A stretch of DNA of 64,000 nt from Streptomyces monomycini. Lineage in GTDB: Bacteria; Actinomycetota; Actinomycetes; Streptomycetales; Streptomycetaceae. Made by a program: the position numbers and the translations under genes. How positions within the stretch are numbered: position 1 is the first letter of the stretch; each line of letters opens with the position of its first letter. A model generated the notes under the pieces. That model saw only the letters and a list, made by a program, of their open reading frames with translations. It was not told the DNA's origin and did not search any database. The stretch is from positions 124,001-188,000 of the forward strand of contig NZ_JAFIQY010000004.1 of the NCBI RefSeq assembly GCF_022271435.1. The letters are read 5' to 3'. Of the stretch, positions 25,611 through 34,110 are shown in pieces.

Positions 25611-27522
25611 GACCAGCCTGACCGAGCGGCTGCTGTACGCGACCGGCGCCATCGAGCGGCTCGGCAGTGTGGACGCCGGGGACACCCGGACCGACAGTGG
25701 TGCCATCGAGCGCGAGCGCGGTATCACGATCCGGTCCGCGGTCGCCTCCTTCACCGCGGGTGACGTCCAGGTCAATCTGATCGACACGCCGGGGCACTCC
25801 GACTTCATCGCCGAGGTCGAGCGTGCCCTGGGCGTACTGGACGGTGCCGTGCTGCTCCTGTCCGCCGTGGAAGGCGTGCAGGCGCGTACGCGTGTCCTGA
25901 TGAAGACGCTGCGTCGGCTTCGGCTGCCCACCCTGCTGTTCGTCAACAAGATCGACCGGGCGGGCGCGCGGACCGACGCGCTCGTGGCGGACGTCCGCCG
26001 TACCCTGGCGCCGCACGTCGTCCCGATGGCAGCCGTACACGGCGCGGGCACCCCGGGCGCGCGGACGACGCCGCTCCGTGCGCACGTGCCCGCCGTACGG
26101 GCCCGGATGACCGAACTCCTCGCCGACGCCGACGACGGCATCCTCGCCCGCGCGGTGGACGGCCCGCCGCCGAGCCCCGAGGAATTGCTGGCCGCGCTGG
26201 CCGCCCGTACCGCCGACGGCTCGGTGCACCCGCTGTACTTCGGGTCGGCGATCGGCGGACAGGGCGTCGGCGCGCTCATCGACGGTATGACCCGGTTGAT
26301 CCCGCCGCTCCCACCCGGCACGGCCGGTGCCCCGCCGCGCGGCACGGTCTTCGCCGTCCAGCGCGAGCCCGGCGGCGGCAAAAGTGCCTACCTGAGGCTC
26401 TACGAGGGCGAGGTGCGGCCGCGGCGGCCCGTCACTCTGCACCGCCGGGAACCGGACGGCACGGCCGTCCGCGTCGAGGGGCGGATCACCGCGCTGGAGG
26501 TCGTGGGCCGCCCGCCGGGGGGCCAGACGCCGCTGACGGCCGGGAACATCGCGGTGCTGCGCGGCCTGCCCGGCGTACGGGTCGGTGACCGGCTGGGCGG
26601 CGAAGCGCCCGGCACGGGCCGGGAGGACGGCGAGGCGCTGTTCTCCCGGCCGACCCTGGAGACCGTGGTGCGCGCCCGGCGCCCGGCGGAAGCCGCCCGG
26701 CTGCGCGCCGCGCTGCTGGGGCTGGCGGAGCAGGATCCGCTCATCCACGCCCGGCCGGCCGCCTCCGGCGCCACCTCGGTCCTCCTCTACGGGGAGGTCC
26801 AGAAGGAGATCATCGCGGCCACGCTCCGCCAGGACCACGGCATCGCGGCGGACTTCGCACCCAGCCGGGTGGTGTGCGTGGAACGGCTCCTGGGCACCGG
26901 CGAGGCGTACGAGGAGATCACCGGACGCGACCACGTCGGATGGTGGGCGACGGTCGGGCTGCGCGTCGAGCCCGGTCCCCGCGGCTCCGGCCCGCGCTTC
27001 GCGTACGAGACCGAATTGGGCGCGCTGCCGCACGGTTTCCACCAGGCGGTGGAGGACACGGTGTACGCGTCGCTGCGCGACGGGCCGAAGGGCTGGGCGG
27101 TCACGGACTGCCGGGTCGTGCTGACCCGTTCCGGATTCGTGGGACCGGTCAGTACGGCCGGGGACTTCCGCGGTGTCACGCCGGTCGTCCTGGCGCGTGC
27201 GCTGCACCGGGCCGGTACGCGGGTGTACGAACCGTGCCACTCCTTCGAGGCGGAGGTGCCGCTCGACACCATCGCCCCGGTCACCGCGCATCTCGCCTCC
27301 CTGGGCGCGGACTTCGACGACACCTCGGCCGTCGGCGGCCGCTGGCTCCTCACCGGCACTCTGCCGGCCCGCCGGCTCCACGACGCCGAGCACCGGCTGC
27401 CGGGACTCACCCACGGCGAGGGCACTTGGTGGTCCCAGCCGTCGGGGCCGGAGGGCGACCGGCCGGTGCCGCGGGGGGCGTCGTACGACAGGGACCAGGT
27501 CGATACGAATACACCTGGTTGA
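25564..27522 (+). CDS. Ribosomal-protection GTPase (tetracycline resistance, OtrA/TetM-like)
   Basis: The 652-residue protein is an EF-G-like translational GTPase of the tetracycline ribosomal-protection type. The G motifs are intact: [18 protein letters not shown] (G1), RGITIRSA (G2), [10 protein letters not shown] (G3), [10 protein letters not shown] (G4). It is clearly closest to OtrA/TetM rather than elongation factor G by length and by segments such as [23 protein letters not shown] and VQKEII. It should release tetracyclines from ribosomes. The C-terminus ends [10 protein letters not shown], but the +1 frame from about 27500 reads RYEYTWLI, resembling the family's conserved end, so a one-base deletion is likely. 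No biosynthetic genes are nearby. Confidence 0.85.
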   Translation: MHTLNIGILAHVDAGKTSLTERLLYATGAIERLGSVDAGDTRTDSGAIERERGITIRSAVASFTAGDVQVNLIDTPGHSDFIAEVERALGVLDGAVLLLSAVEGVQARTRVLMKTLRRLRLPTLLFVNKIDRAGARTDALVADVRRTLAPHVVPMAAVHGAGTPGARTTPLRAHVPAVRARMTELLADADDGILARAVDGPPPSPEELLAALAARTADGSVHPLYFGSAIGGQGVGALIDGMTRLIPPLPPGTAGAPPRGTVFAVQREPGGGKSAYLRLYEGEVRPRRPVTLHRREPDGTAVRVEGRITALEVVGRPPGGQTPLTAGNIAVLRGLPGVRVGDRLGGEAPGTGREDGEALFSRPTLETVVRARRPAEAARLRAALLGLAEQDPLIHARPAASGATSVLLYGEVQKEIIAATLRQDHGIAADFAPSRVVCVERLLGTGEAYEEITGRDHVGWWATVGLRVEPGPRGSGPRFAYETELGALPHGFHQAVEDTVYASLRDGPKGWAVTDCRVVLTRSGFVGPVSTAGDFRGVTPVVLARALHRAGTRVYEPCHSFEAEVPLDTIAPVTAHLASLGADFDDTSAVGGRWLLTGTLPARRLHDAEHRLPGLTHGEGTWWSQPSGPEGDRPVPRGASYDRDQVDTNTPG

Positions 27523-27612
27523 TACAGCCAGGGCGCTTCCGACGGGGGTCTCCGCGGCGTCGCGATGCCTGGTATTGCGAGGCCGCGGTACGTGCCCTGG
27601 GCACCATCGTGA

Positions 27613-27633
27613 TCCGGGCCCCGGCGGCCCGGA
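27613..27633. terminator. Hairpin between convergent genes
   Basis: A perfect 8-bp stem (tccgggcc / ggcccgga) has a 5-nt loop. It lies between the ribosomal-protection gene and the convergent FHA gene, four nt from the FHA stop codon. It is probably bidirectional. Confidence 0.5.
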
Positions 27634-27636
27634 CGG

Positions 27637-28182
27637 CTACCCCTCCGTGAGGACGTAGTCGACGCGGCCGAACGCCACGTGGTCGCCGGGGCGGACCAGC
27701 ACCTCTCCCACCACCCGACGGCCGTTGACGCAGGTGCCGTTGGTGGAGCCGAGGTCGCGCAGAATCCAGCCGCCGTCCGCGCTGCGCAGTTCGGCGTGGG
27801 CGCGCGAGACCGTGTCGTGGTTCAGGCGCAGGCCCGAGCCGGGGGCGCGCCCTATACGGAGGGGGAACGGTCCCGGCGCGGGGAGCAGCAGTTTCGGCAG
27901 CCGCTCGCGGCGCCACGCCCTGCGGACCATGATGTTGAACGAGGACATCTTGCCCACCGCGCGCAGCACGGCACCCTCGACCCGGCCGCGGGAGGCCAGG
28001 TCGGCGGTGGCCGCGGCGAGTTCGGCGTGCTGACGGGCGGTGAGCACCAGCTCCAGCCGCCGCAGGAAGGTGTCCTGGGACAGCCTGCCTTGCGCCGCGC
28101 CCTCGCGCAGCAGTTCCAAGGCGCGTTCCCGGTCGGCTTCCGACGGGCGCGCCGGTCGGGCCGGGAACTCCAGCGATGTCAT
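27637..28182 (-). CDS. DUF1707 and FHA domain protein
   Basis: The 181-residue protein has an N-terminal DUF1707 segment (PSEADRERALELLREGAAQGRLSQDTFLRRLELVLTAR). A C-terminal FHA domain follows, with the phosphothreonine-binding signatures LRIGRAPGSGLRLNHDTVSRAHAELR and LRDLGSTNGTCVNGRRV. FHA domains bind phosphothreonine peptides, so this is a probable reader of Ser/Thr kinase signalling. DUF1707 is often linked to membrane or envelope proteins, but no membrane helix is visible here. There is no clear Shine-Dalgarno before ATG 28182. Confidence 0.88.
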   Translation of the reverse strand: MTSLEFPARPARPSEADRERALELLREGAAQGRLSQDTFLRRLELVLTARQHAELAAATADLASRGRVEGAVLRAVGKMSSFNIMVRRAWRRERLPKLLLPAPGPFPLRIGRAPGSGLRLNHDTVSRAHAELRSADGGWILRDLGSTNGTCVNGRRVVGEVLVRPGDHVAFGRVDYVLTEG

Positions 28183-28258
28183 GCCGGAGATTGTCCGGTG
28201 CCCGCGCGCCGGTGTCCAGCCGGGCGGAGCGGGGTGGAGCCTGGTGGGCGGCCGTGGT

Positions 28259-28300
28259 GGAGCCCGCCGGGGGACGGGGCGGAGCCCGCCGGGGGACGGG
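28259..28300. repeat. 22-bp-period duplication
   Basis: Two copies of ggagcccgccgggggacggg lie 22 nt apart upstream of the FHA gene. Degenerate relatives are seen just before (ggtggagcctggtgggcgg). The 28183-28614 interval has no gene and consists largely of this array and the one at 28360. Confidence 0.8.
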
Positions 28301-28359
28301 CGGGTCTGCCGGAAATCCGTGGCGCGGCGCCGGTGGCCCGGGCTACGCCCTGCGCCGGT

Positions 28360-28506
28360 CCTGGACGAGGAGAGGCCGGTCTTGGACTAGGAGAAACCGA
28401 TCCTGGGCGAGGAGAGTCCGTTCCTGGACGAGGAGAGTCCGTCCCTGGGCGAGGAGAGTCCGATCCTGGGCGAGGAGAGTCCGATTCCGGACGAGGAAAG
28501 GAGGCG
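28360..28506. repeat. 21-bp tandem repeat, seven copies
   Basis: Seven 21-nt units carrying cctgggcgaggagagtcc follow one another without gaps. Outer copies are degenerate and central ones nearly identical. Because 21 is a multiple of three, chance frames run through both strands, but there is no start, ribosome site or family similarity. It ends about 110 nt before the broken acetyltransferase gene. Confidence 0.9.
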
Positions 28507-28614
28507 AGCGCCGTGCCGAAGTACCCCTACCCGCGCTCCCGCCCCGTCCGTCGGGCCGTTCCGGGCTGATCCCGGTCTGTCGGGAGCGCATCGACTGCCT
28601 TCCGGGAGGACCTC

Positions 28615-29587
28615 ATGACCGAGTTGGTCATCCGCGCGCTCACCGAGAGCGACGCGTATCTGTTCGACACCCTGGACGACCCCGCTGCCGAACTCGTCGG
28701 CCATCTGCCGTTCGGGCGCCGCTACGCGGCGTGCGCCCAGGGCGGCCGATACCGTCCCGAGTGGACGTGGGTCGCGCTGCGCGACGGACTGGTGGTGCCA
28801 GGGCCGCCTGGTGGGCCGGGCCGGAGGATGCCCGGCCGGTCGCCCTGGACTGGCTGGACTTCGCGCCGGGCGCGTCGGACGCCGCCGTCCGGCTGCTGCG
28901 CACCGCGCCTCCGCACGCCGAGTACGTGCTGCAACTGCCGCCCGGCCGGCGGGAGCAGCCGGCGGTACGGGATGCCGCCCGCGCCCGTACGGACGTGGCG
29001 GCCACGGCCGGTCTCGTACCGCTGGTCGAACGGTTCCGCTACACCTGGACGCCCGAGTACGGGCTCCCGGAGCCCCCGGGACGGCTGGTGTTCCGGCCCG
29101 AGTCCGAGGACGGGGTCTTCCTGGCCATTCTGCGGCGGGCCGAGACCGGCTCGCTGGACGCCCACGCCCGGCAGGCGATCGCCGAGGGCGGCGTCGAGCA
29201 GGCCGCCCAGGAGGAGCTGGACTTCTTCCGTTGGTGCCCGTCGCCGCGTGACTGGTGGTGCCCGTCGCCGCGTGACTGGTGGTGCCGTCGCCGCGTGACT
29301 GGTGGCGGGTCGCCTGGACGGCCGAACCCGGGCGGGGCGGCGAGTCCGTAGGGCTGCATGTACCTGCCCGAAACCTCCAGTCGCCGGTCATCGGGTTCAT
29401 CGGCGTCGTGCCGGAGCACCGCGGCCGGGGGTACGGCTACGGCCTGCTGGCCGACCGCACCCGCCACCTCGCACAGCACGGCGCGGAAAAGATCATCGGC
29501 GAAACGGACCAGCCGAACGTCCCGATGGCGGCGGCTTTCGCCAAGGCGGGGTACCCGATGACGCAGGAGCGTGCATTCTTCGTCTGA
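28615..29587 (+). pseudogene. GNAT acetyltransferase, broken by two frameshifts
   Basis: Three consecutive frames together make one GNAT N-acetyltransferase of about 320 residues. Part 1 (MTELVIRALTESDAYLF to ALRDGLVV) ends near 28797, where one G seems missing. Restoring it continues as ARAAWWAGPEDARPVALDWLDF in the next frame. Part 2 ends in a tripled 24-bp repeat (29235-29305) whose third copy lacks one C. Part 3 (RVAWTAEPGRGGES) carries the acetyl-CoA motif VVPEHRGRGYGYGLLADRT and FAKAGYPMTQERAFFV. As written no single product contains the full fold, so the gene is dead, unless the base calls are wrong in these GC-rich stretches. Confidence 0.8.
29235..29305. repeat. 24-bp tandem repeat (24+24+23) inside acetyltransferase
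   Basis: Three copies of a unit containing cgtcgccgcgtgactggtgg follow one another. The third lacks a C in its CCC run. The single-copy ancestor would read FFRWCPSPRDWWRVAW in frame; expansion by 47 nt shifts the frame. It is direct evidence of repeat expansion inside a gene. Confidence 0.9.
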
Positions 29588-29590
29588 GAG

Positions 29591-29639
29591 CGGACGGAAA
29601 GTCTTGCGTCCGTTGAGCGGGCGGAGGGTTTTCCGTCCG
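29591..29639. promoter_or_regulatory. 10-bp inverted repeat upstream of treZ
   Basis: The arms cggacggaaa and tttccgtccg are perfectly complementary across 29 nt. The element lies between the broken acetyltransferase and treZ, 25 nt before the treZ start. It may be a terminator stem or an operator. Confidence 0.4.
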
Positions 29640-29663
29640 TAGGCCGGGCGAGGGAGGACTAGC

Positions 29664-31535
29664 GTGCTGTTCGAGGTGTGGGCACCGAACGCCGGACGGG
29701 TCGCGCTGCATTTCGTGTCGCCCCGCGACCGGGACGCCGACGGGACGGATGGGGAGGATCTGGCCCTCACGACGGGGCACGCCGCGGCGACGGGGCACGT
29801 CCGCACGGGGCGGGTCCCCGCCGAGCACGTGCCCATGGAGCGCGACCCCGGCCGTGCGGGCTGGTGGCGGGCCGACGTACCGGCCCGCCACGGCGACCGT
29901 TACGGCTTCCGTCTCGACGACGGGCCGCTCCTGCCCGACCCGCGCTCGGCCCGGCTGCCCGACGGGCCGGACGGGCCGAGCGCGGTGGTCGAGCACGACC
30001 GGTTCGCCTGGCGGCACGACTGGCCCGGCCGGCCCCTGCCGGGCGCGGTACTCTACGAGCTGCACCCGGGGACGTTCACCGGCGCCGGCACGTTCGACGC
30101 GGCCGTCGAACGCCTGCCGCACCTCGCCGAGCTGGGCATCACCCATCTCTCGCTGATGCCGGTCTGCCCGTTCCCCGGCACCCACGGCTGGGGGTACGAG
30201 GGGGTCGCCCCCTGGGCCGTGCACGAGCCGTACGGGGGCCCGGACGGCCTCAAACGGCTGGTCGACGCGGCGCACGGGCACGGCTTGGGCGTCGTCCTGG
30301 ACGTCGTGCACAACCACCTCGGCCCGTCCGGCAACCATCTGCCCGCCTTCGGGCCGTACTTCACGGAGACCCATCACACGCCGTGGGGCGCCGCGGTCAA
30401 TCTGGACGCGCCCGGGTCGGACGAGGTCCGCGCGTACTTCATCGAGAGCGCGCTGGCCTGGCTACGGGACTACCGGATCGACGGCCTGCGCCTCGATGCC
30501 GTACACGCTCTGATCGACACCCGCGCCCGTCACTTCCTCGCCGACCTGTCCGCCGCCGTCGACGCACTCGCCACACACCTGCGCCGTCCGCTGTTCCTCA
30601 TCGCCGAGTCGGACCTCAACGACCCGCGCACCACCGCGCCGCGCGCACACGGCGGCCACGGCCTGCACGCCCAGTGGAACGACGACTTCCACCACAGCCT
30701 GCACGCCGCGCTGACCGGCGAGTCCCAGGGCTACTACGCCGACTTCGCCCGCGCGCCGCTCGCCGCCCTCGCCAAGACGCTGACCGGCGGCTTCTTCCAC
30801 GACGGTACGTACTCCAGCTTCCGCGGCCGCCGGCACGGCAGCCCGCTGGACCGGCGCGCCACCGCGGCCCACCGCCTGCTGGCCTACACCCAGACGCACG
30901 ACCAGATCGGCAACCGGGCGCTCGGGGACCGGCAGGCCGCCGGCCTCTCCCCCGGGCTCGTCGCCTGCGGGGCCGCGCTGGTGCTGTGCTCCCCGTTCAC
31001 GCCGATGCTGTTCATGGGCGAGGAGTGGGCGGCCCGTACGCCGTGGCAGTTCTTCACCGATCACACGGATCCGGAGCTGGCCGCGGCGGTACGCGACGGG
31101 CGCCGCCGCGAGTTCGCCGCGCACGGCTGGCGGGCGTCGGACATCCCCGACCCGCAGGACCCGGCGACGCGGGACCGCTCCTGTCTGGACTGGTCAGAGC
31201 CGGAGCGCGCGCCGCACGCCGCGCTGCTGGCCTGGTACCGCGCCCTGCTCGCGGTACGCGCCGCCCACCCGTCGCTCACCGATCCGGATCTGACGCGCAC
31301 CGAGGTCACGTACGACGAGGCGGCCCGCTGGCTGTCCCTGCGGCGCGGTCCGGTGCGGCTGGTGGTGCACCTCGGCGGGGACGGTGCCGGCACGGCGGAG
31401 GTGCCGGGCGGGAGCGCGCGGGAGCGGGTGCTCGCGGCGTGGCCTGACGCGGACACGGACACGGTGACGGCCGGCCCGGACGGCGTCCTGAGACTGCCGC
31501 CCGAGTCGGCCGTGGTACTGACGCGGGAGGAGTGA
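29664..31535 (+). CDS. treZ: Malto-oligosyltrehalose trehalohydrolase TreZ
   Basis: The 623-residue GH13 enzyme cleaves trehalose from the maltooligosyl-trehalose made by TreY. An N-terminal CBM48 (FEVWAPNAGRVALHFVSP) contains a Gly/His-rich insert. Barrel motifs are GAVLYELHPGTFTGAGTF, VVLDVVHNHLGPSGNHL, IDGLRLDAVHALID (nucleophile Asp), FLIAESDLNDPR (acid Glu), YTQTHDQIGNRALGDR and LFMGEEWAARTPWQFFTDH. GTG 29664 follows GGGAGG. It sits about 8 kb after treY, with unrelated genes between, so the trehalose pathway is one locus but not one operon. Confidence 0.95.
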   Translation: MLFEVWAPNAGRVALHFVSPRDRDADGTDGEDLALTTGHAAATGHVRTGRVPAEHVPMERDPGRAGWWRADVPARHGDRYGFRLDDGPLLPDPRSARLPDGPDGPSAVVEHDRFAWRHDWPGRPLPGAVLYELHPGTFTGAGTFDAAVERLPHLAELGITHLSLMPVCPFPGTHGWGYEGVAPWAVHEPYGGPDGLKRLVDAAHGHGLGVVLDVVHNHLGPSGNHLPAFGPYFTETHHTPWGAAVNLDAPGSDEVRAYFIESALAWLRDYRIDGLRLDAVHALIDTRARHFLADLSAAVDALATHLRRPLFLIAESDLNDPRTTAPRAHGGHGLHAQWNDDFHHSLHAALTGESQGYYADFARAPLAALAKTLTGGFFHDGTYSSFRGRRHGSPLDRRATAAHRLLAYTQTHDQIGNRALGDRQAAGLSPGLVACGAALVLCSPFTPMLFMGEEWAARTPWQFFTDHTDPELAAAVRDGRRREFAAHGWRASDIPDPQDPATRDRSCLDWSEPERAPHAALLAWYRALLAVRAAHPSLTDPDLTRTEVTYDEAARWLSLRRGPVRLVVHLGGDGAGTAEVPGGSARERVLAAWPDADTDTVTAGPDGVLRLPPESAVVLTREE

Positions 31536-31573
31536 CCTGTCTCCCTGCTCACCTGCTGCCCGCCGTACGGGGA

Positions 31574-32107
31574 TCAGCCCTTGAACTCCGCCACGAACGT
31601 CTCGCAGAACGCCTTCAGGTCGTCCGGCTTACGGCTGGTGATGAGCTTGTTGGGGCCGCCGGTGCAGACCTTGACCTGCTCGTCCACCCAGGTGCCGCCG
31701 GCGTTCTCGACGTCCGTGCGCAGGCTCGGCCAGGACGTCAGCGTGCGGTCGCGCACCACGTCCGCCTCGATCAGCGTCCACGGCGCGTGGCAGATCGCCG
31801 CCACCGGCTTGCCCGCGTCGAAGAAGCCGCGGGTGAACGCCACGGCCTTCTCGTTCATCCGCAGCGCGTCCGGGTTGGCGACGCCGCCGGGCAGTACCAG
31901 TCCGTCGAAGTCGCCGACCTGGGCCTGGTCCACGGTCTGGTCGACGGGGAAGGTGTCCGCCTTGTCCAGATGGTTGAACGCCTGGACCCGGCCGGACTCG
32001 GTGGAGACGAGCTTCGGGGTGCCGCCCGCGTCGATCACCGCCTGCCACGGTTCGGTCAGCTCGACCTGCTCGATGCCTTCGGGTGCTACGAGAAACGCCA
32101 CCTGCAT
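31574..32107 (-). CDS. PfpI/DJ-1 family protein
   Basis: The 177-residue protein has the DJ-1/PfpI fold with the nucleophile elbow AAICHAPWTL (Cys, with adjacent His) and the upstream acid in FDGLVLPGGVANPDALR. Such proteins act as stress-linked deglycases, chaperones or proteases; the intracellular protease label is historical. It is of YhbO/PfpI length with no signal peptide. AAAGGA precedes ATG 32107. It converges with treZ. Confidence 0.9.
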   Translation of the reverse strand: MQVAFLVAPEGIEQVELTEPWQAVIDAGGTPKLVSTESGRVQAFNHLDKADTFPVDQTVDQAQVGDFDGLVLPGGVANPDALRMNEKAVAFTRGFFDAGKPVAAICHAPWTLIEADVVRDRTLTSWPSLRTDVENAGGTWVDEQVKVCTGGPNKLITSRKPDDLKAFCETFVAEFKG

Positions 32108-32209
32108 GGCCGTTCATCCTTTGCGTTCGTCCTGCGTTGCGAAGGGGTGTTCCCTTTGCGGTCCTCTTTTCGCATCCCCGGTCGTAAGCAGGCAAAAACG
32201 TGCCAAATG

Positions 32210-32220
32210 GGAGGTGATCC
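32210..32220 (+). other. Perfect 11-nt Shine-Dalgarno with no obvious start
   Basis: GGAGGTGATCC is the full complement of the 16S rRNA 3' end. No ATG, GTG or TTG follows at 5-12 nt; a CTG at 32223 does, in frame with the PucR gene without an intervening stop. It may be the ribosome site of an N-terminally extended PucR protein, or chance. Confidence 0.35.
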
Positions 32221-32366
32221 GCCTGCGGTCAGCGGGTACCGGGATGGGCTGGTCCGCAAACGAGACGGGGGCCACCTGGTGGCGGTCGGGGCCGCCAGAG
32301 CCGTCAGGCCGTCGGCTCTGCTGGCCCGACTGTCCATCACCGGTTCACCTGTTAGACACTGCGTCC

Positions 32367-33908
32367 ATGCCCTTGCGTATCGCCGACCTCCTCGCCCGCC
32401 CCGAGCTGAACCTGTCGGTGACCTACGACGTCCCGGCCGGGCTGCTGGACCGTGCCGTGGAGGCCGCGACCGTCTCCGACCTGCTGCATCCGGGCAAGTG
32501 GTTGCAAGGGGGCGAGCTGCTGATGACGATCGGCCTGGTGCTGCCCATGGAACCGGCGGCCTGCCGGGCGTACGTCCGCGACGTGACCGAGGGCGGAGCC
32601 GCCTGCCTCGCGCTCGGCCTGGGCACCGGGCTCCCGCACCAGGAAGCCCCTGCACCGCTGGTCGACGCGGCGCGCGAGGCCGGCCTGCCGCTGCTCACGG
32701 TCCCCGACGAAGTGCCGTTCATCGCCGTCACCAAGGCCGTGTTCGACGCGCGCGCCGACGAGCAGCAAGCGGTGCTGCACCGGGCGTTCGCGACGCAACG
32801 GCGGCTGACCGCGGCGGCCACGGACAGCGGACTGCAACCGATGCTGGAGGAATGGACCGCCGCCACCGGCGTCGGCGCGGCGGTGCTCGATCCGCTCGGG
32901 CGGCTGCTCGCCACCGGCGGCGGCCAGTGGCCCCCGTCCCCGGCGGCCGCACGTGACCTGGTCGAACGGGTCGCCGCACGCGGTCTGCGCGGCAGCGCGT
33001 CCAGCACGGCCGACGGCTGCCGGATGGAGGTGCAGCCGCTCGGCGCCCGGCGGCTGCGCGGTCTGCTGCTGCTCACCGGGAGCCCGGACGCGGCGGCCCG
33101 CGCCGTGGTCCCCGGCCTGGTATCGCTGCTCTCGCTGGAGCTGGAGCGCCGCCATCTGATGGACGAGCCGGAGCGGCGCCGCAGGTCGGCCCTGCTCGCG
33201 GAGCTGCTGTCCGACGAGGAGGGGCCGGCCGGCCGGGCACAGGACATCCTGGCGGCCGCCGGACTCCACGACGACCGGGTGCGCGGCGTCGTCGTCGAGC
33301 CCCCGGCCGACGGCCCGGCGGACAGCGGCCCGCACGACATCGCCGCCGACCTGGCGCTGGCCGTGCCCGGCGGCCTGGTCCGGGTGGCGGCGAGCGGGCT
33401 CGTCGAGGCCGTGGTGGGCGCGGGGCTGGACGTGCGCGACGTCCTCGGGCGGTTCGCGCCGCGCTGTCCCGCGGGCATCGGCCCGCTCGCCCCGCCGGAC
33501 GCGGTACGGGTCTCGCTGCGGCAGGCGGCGGGACTGCTCGGCGTCAGCCGGGCGAGCGGAGTGCCCGAAGAGGCCCGGCAGAGCGCGGCCAGCCGGCTCC
33601 TCCTGGGCCTCGGCGACCGCCGTACGCTGCACGGTTACGCCGACGCCGTACTCGGCCCGCTCGACCTGGCCGACCACGGCGAGGAATTGCTGACGACGCT
33701 CGCGGCCTGGCTGGAGACCGGCGGCGCGTGGGACGCGACCAGCCGCCGCCTCGGCGTGCACCGGCACACCGTACGCAACCGGCTCGACAAGGCGATGGAG
33801 CTGACCGGGCGCCGCCTCGACGACCCCGACGACCGGTTCGACCTGTGGCTGGCCACTCGCATCCGACGCGGGGGCGAGCTGCCGCAGGGGGGTGCGGGGC
33901 GGTCCTGA
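32367..33908 (+). CDS. PucR-family transcriptional regulator
   Basis: The 513-residue protein follows the PucR plan: an N-terminal purine-catabolism PucR domain (MPLRIADLLARPELNLSVTYDVP), a GGDEF-like central region, and a C-terminal CdaR-type helix-turn-helix (LLTTLAAWLETGGAWDATSRRLGVHRHTVRNRLDKAMELTG). Members activate catabolic genes for purines, sugar acids or amines. ATG 32367 has no Shine-Dalgarno and lies 7 nt after TTAGACACT, so a leaderless mRNA is possible; an in-frame upstream start linked to the element at 32210 is the alternative. No obvious target gene is next to it. Confidence 0.9.
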   Translation: MPLRIADLLARPELNLSVTYDVPAGLLDRAVEAATVSDLLHPGKWLQGGELLMTIGLVLPMEPAACRAYVRDVTEGGAACLALGLGTGLPHQEAPAPLVDAAREAGLPLLTVPDEVPFIAVTKAVFDARADEQQAVLHRAFATQRRLTAAATDSGLQPMLEEWTAATGVGAAVLDPLGRLLATGGGQWPPSPAAARDLVERVAARGLRGSASSTADGCRMEVQPLGARRLRGLLLLTGSPDAAARAVVPGLVSLLSLELERRHLMDEPERRRRSALLAELLSDEEGPAGRAQDILAAAGLHDDRVRGVVVEPPADGPADSGPHDIAADLALAVPGGLVRVAASGLVEAVVGAGLDVRDVLGRFAPRCPAGIGPLAPPDAVRVSLRQAAGLLGVSRASGVPEEARQSAASRLLLGLGDRRTLHGYADAVLGPLDLADHGEELLTTLAAWLETGGAWDATSRRLGVHRHTVRNRLDKAMELTGRRLDDPDDRFDLWLATRIRRGGELPQGGAGRS

Positions 33909-34037
33909 CGAACGGGGCCGAGTGGTCCTGACGTCCGGAGCCGCCGAGTGGTCCCGAGGTCCGGGGCCGGGTGACCCCGACGGCCGATGCCTCCGGAAGC
34001 CCTGACGACCGGCTTCGAGCGGTCCTGGCGACCGCCT
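33909..34037. repeat. Degenerate ~23-27-bp repeat after PucR gene
   Basis: About five diverged units starting ggtcctgacg or ggtcccgagg, with interiors like tccggggccg, fill the gap after the regulator. They are too degenerate for a strict period. The rest of the gap up to 34110 holds no gene. Confidence 0.5.
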
Positions 34038-34110
34038 TCGCCCCCGGATGTGTCCAACAGCCCATCCCCCGGCATGTCCACGCCCCGGCCCCCTGGCCTA
34101 CCGTCAGGTC

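Noticed and set aside
25564..27522. Elongation factor G
   Set aside because: Length and internal blocks fit OtrA/TetM ribosomal-protection proteins, and it lies outside the rps/tuf context.
28176..29351. Single gene running from the 21-bp repeats into the acetyltransferase frame
   Set aside because: It begins in repeat sequence; only its middle matches GNAT, and both GNAT ends lie in other frames, so it is better read as a broken gene.
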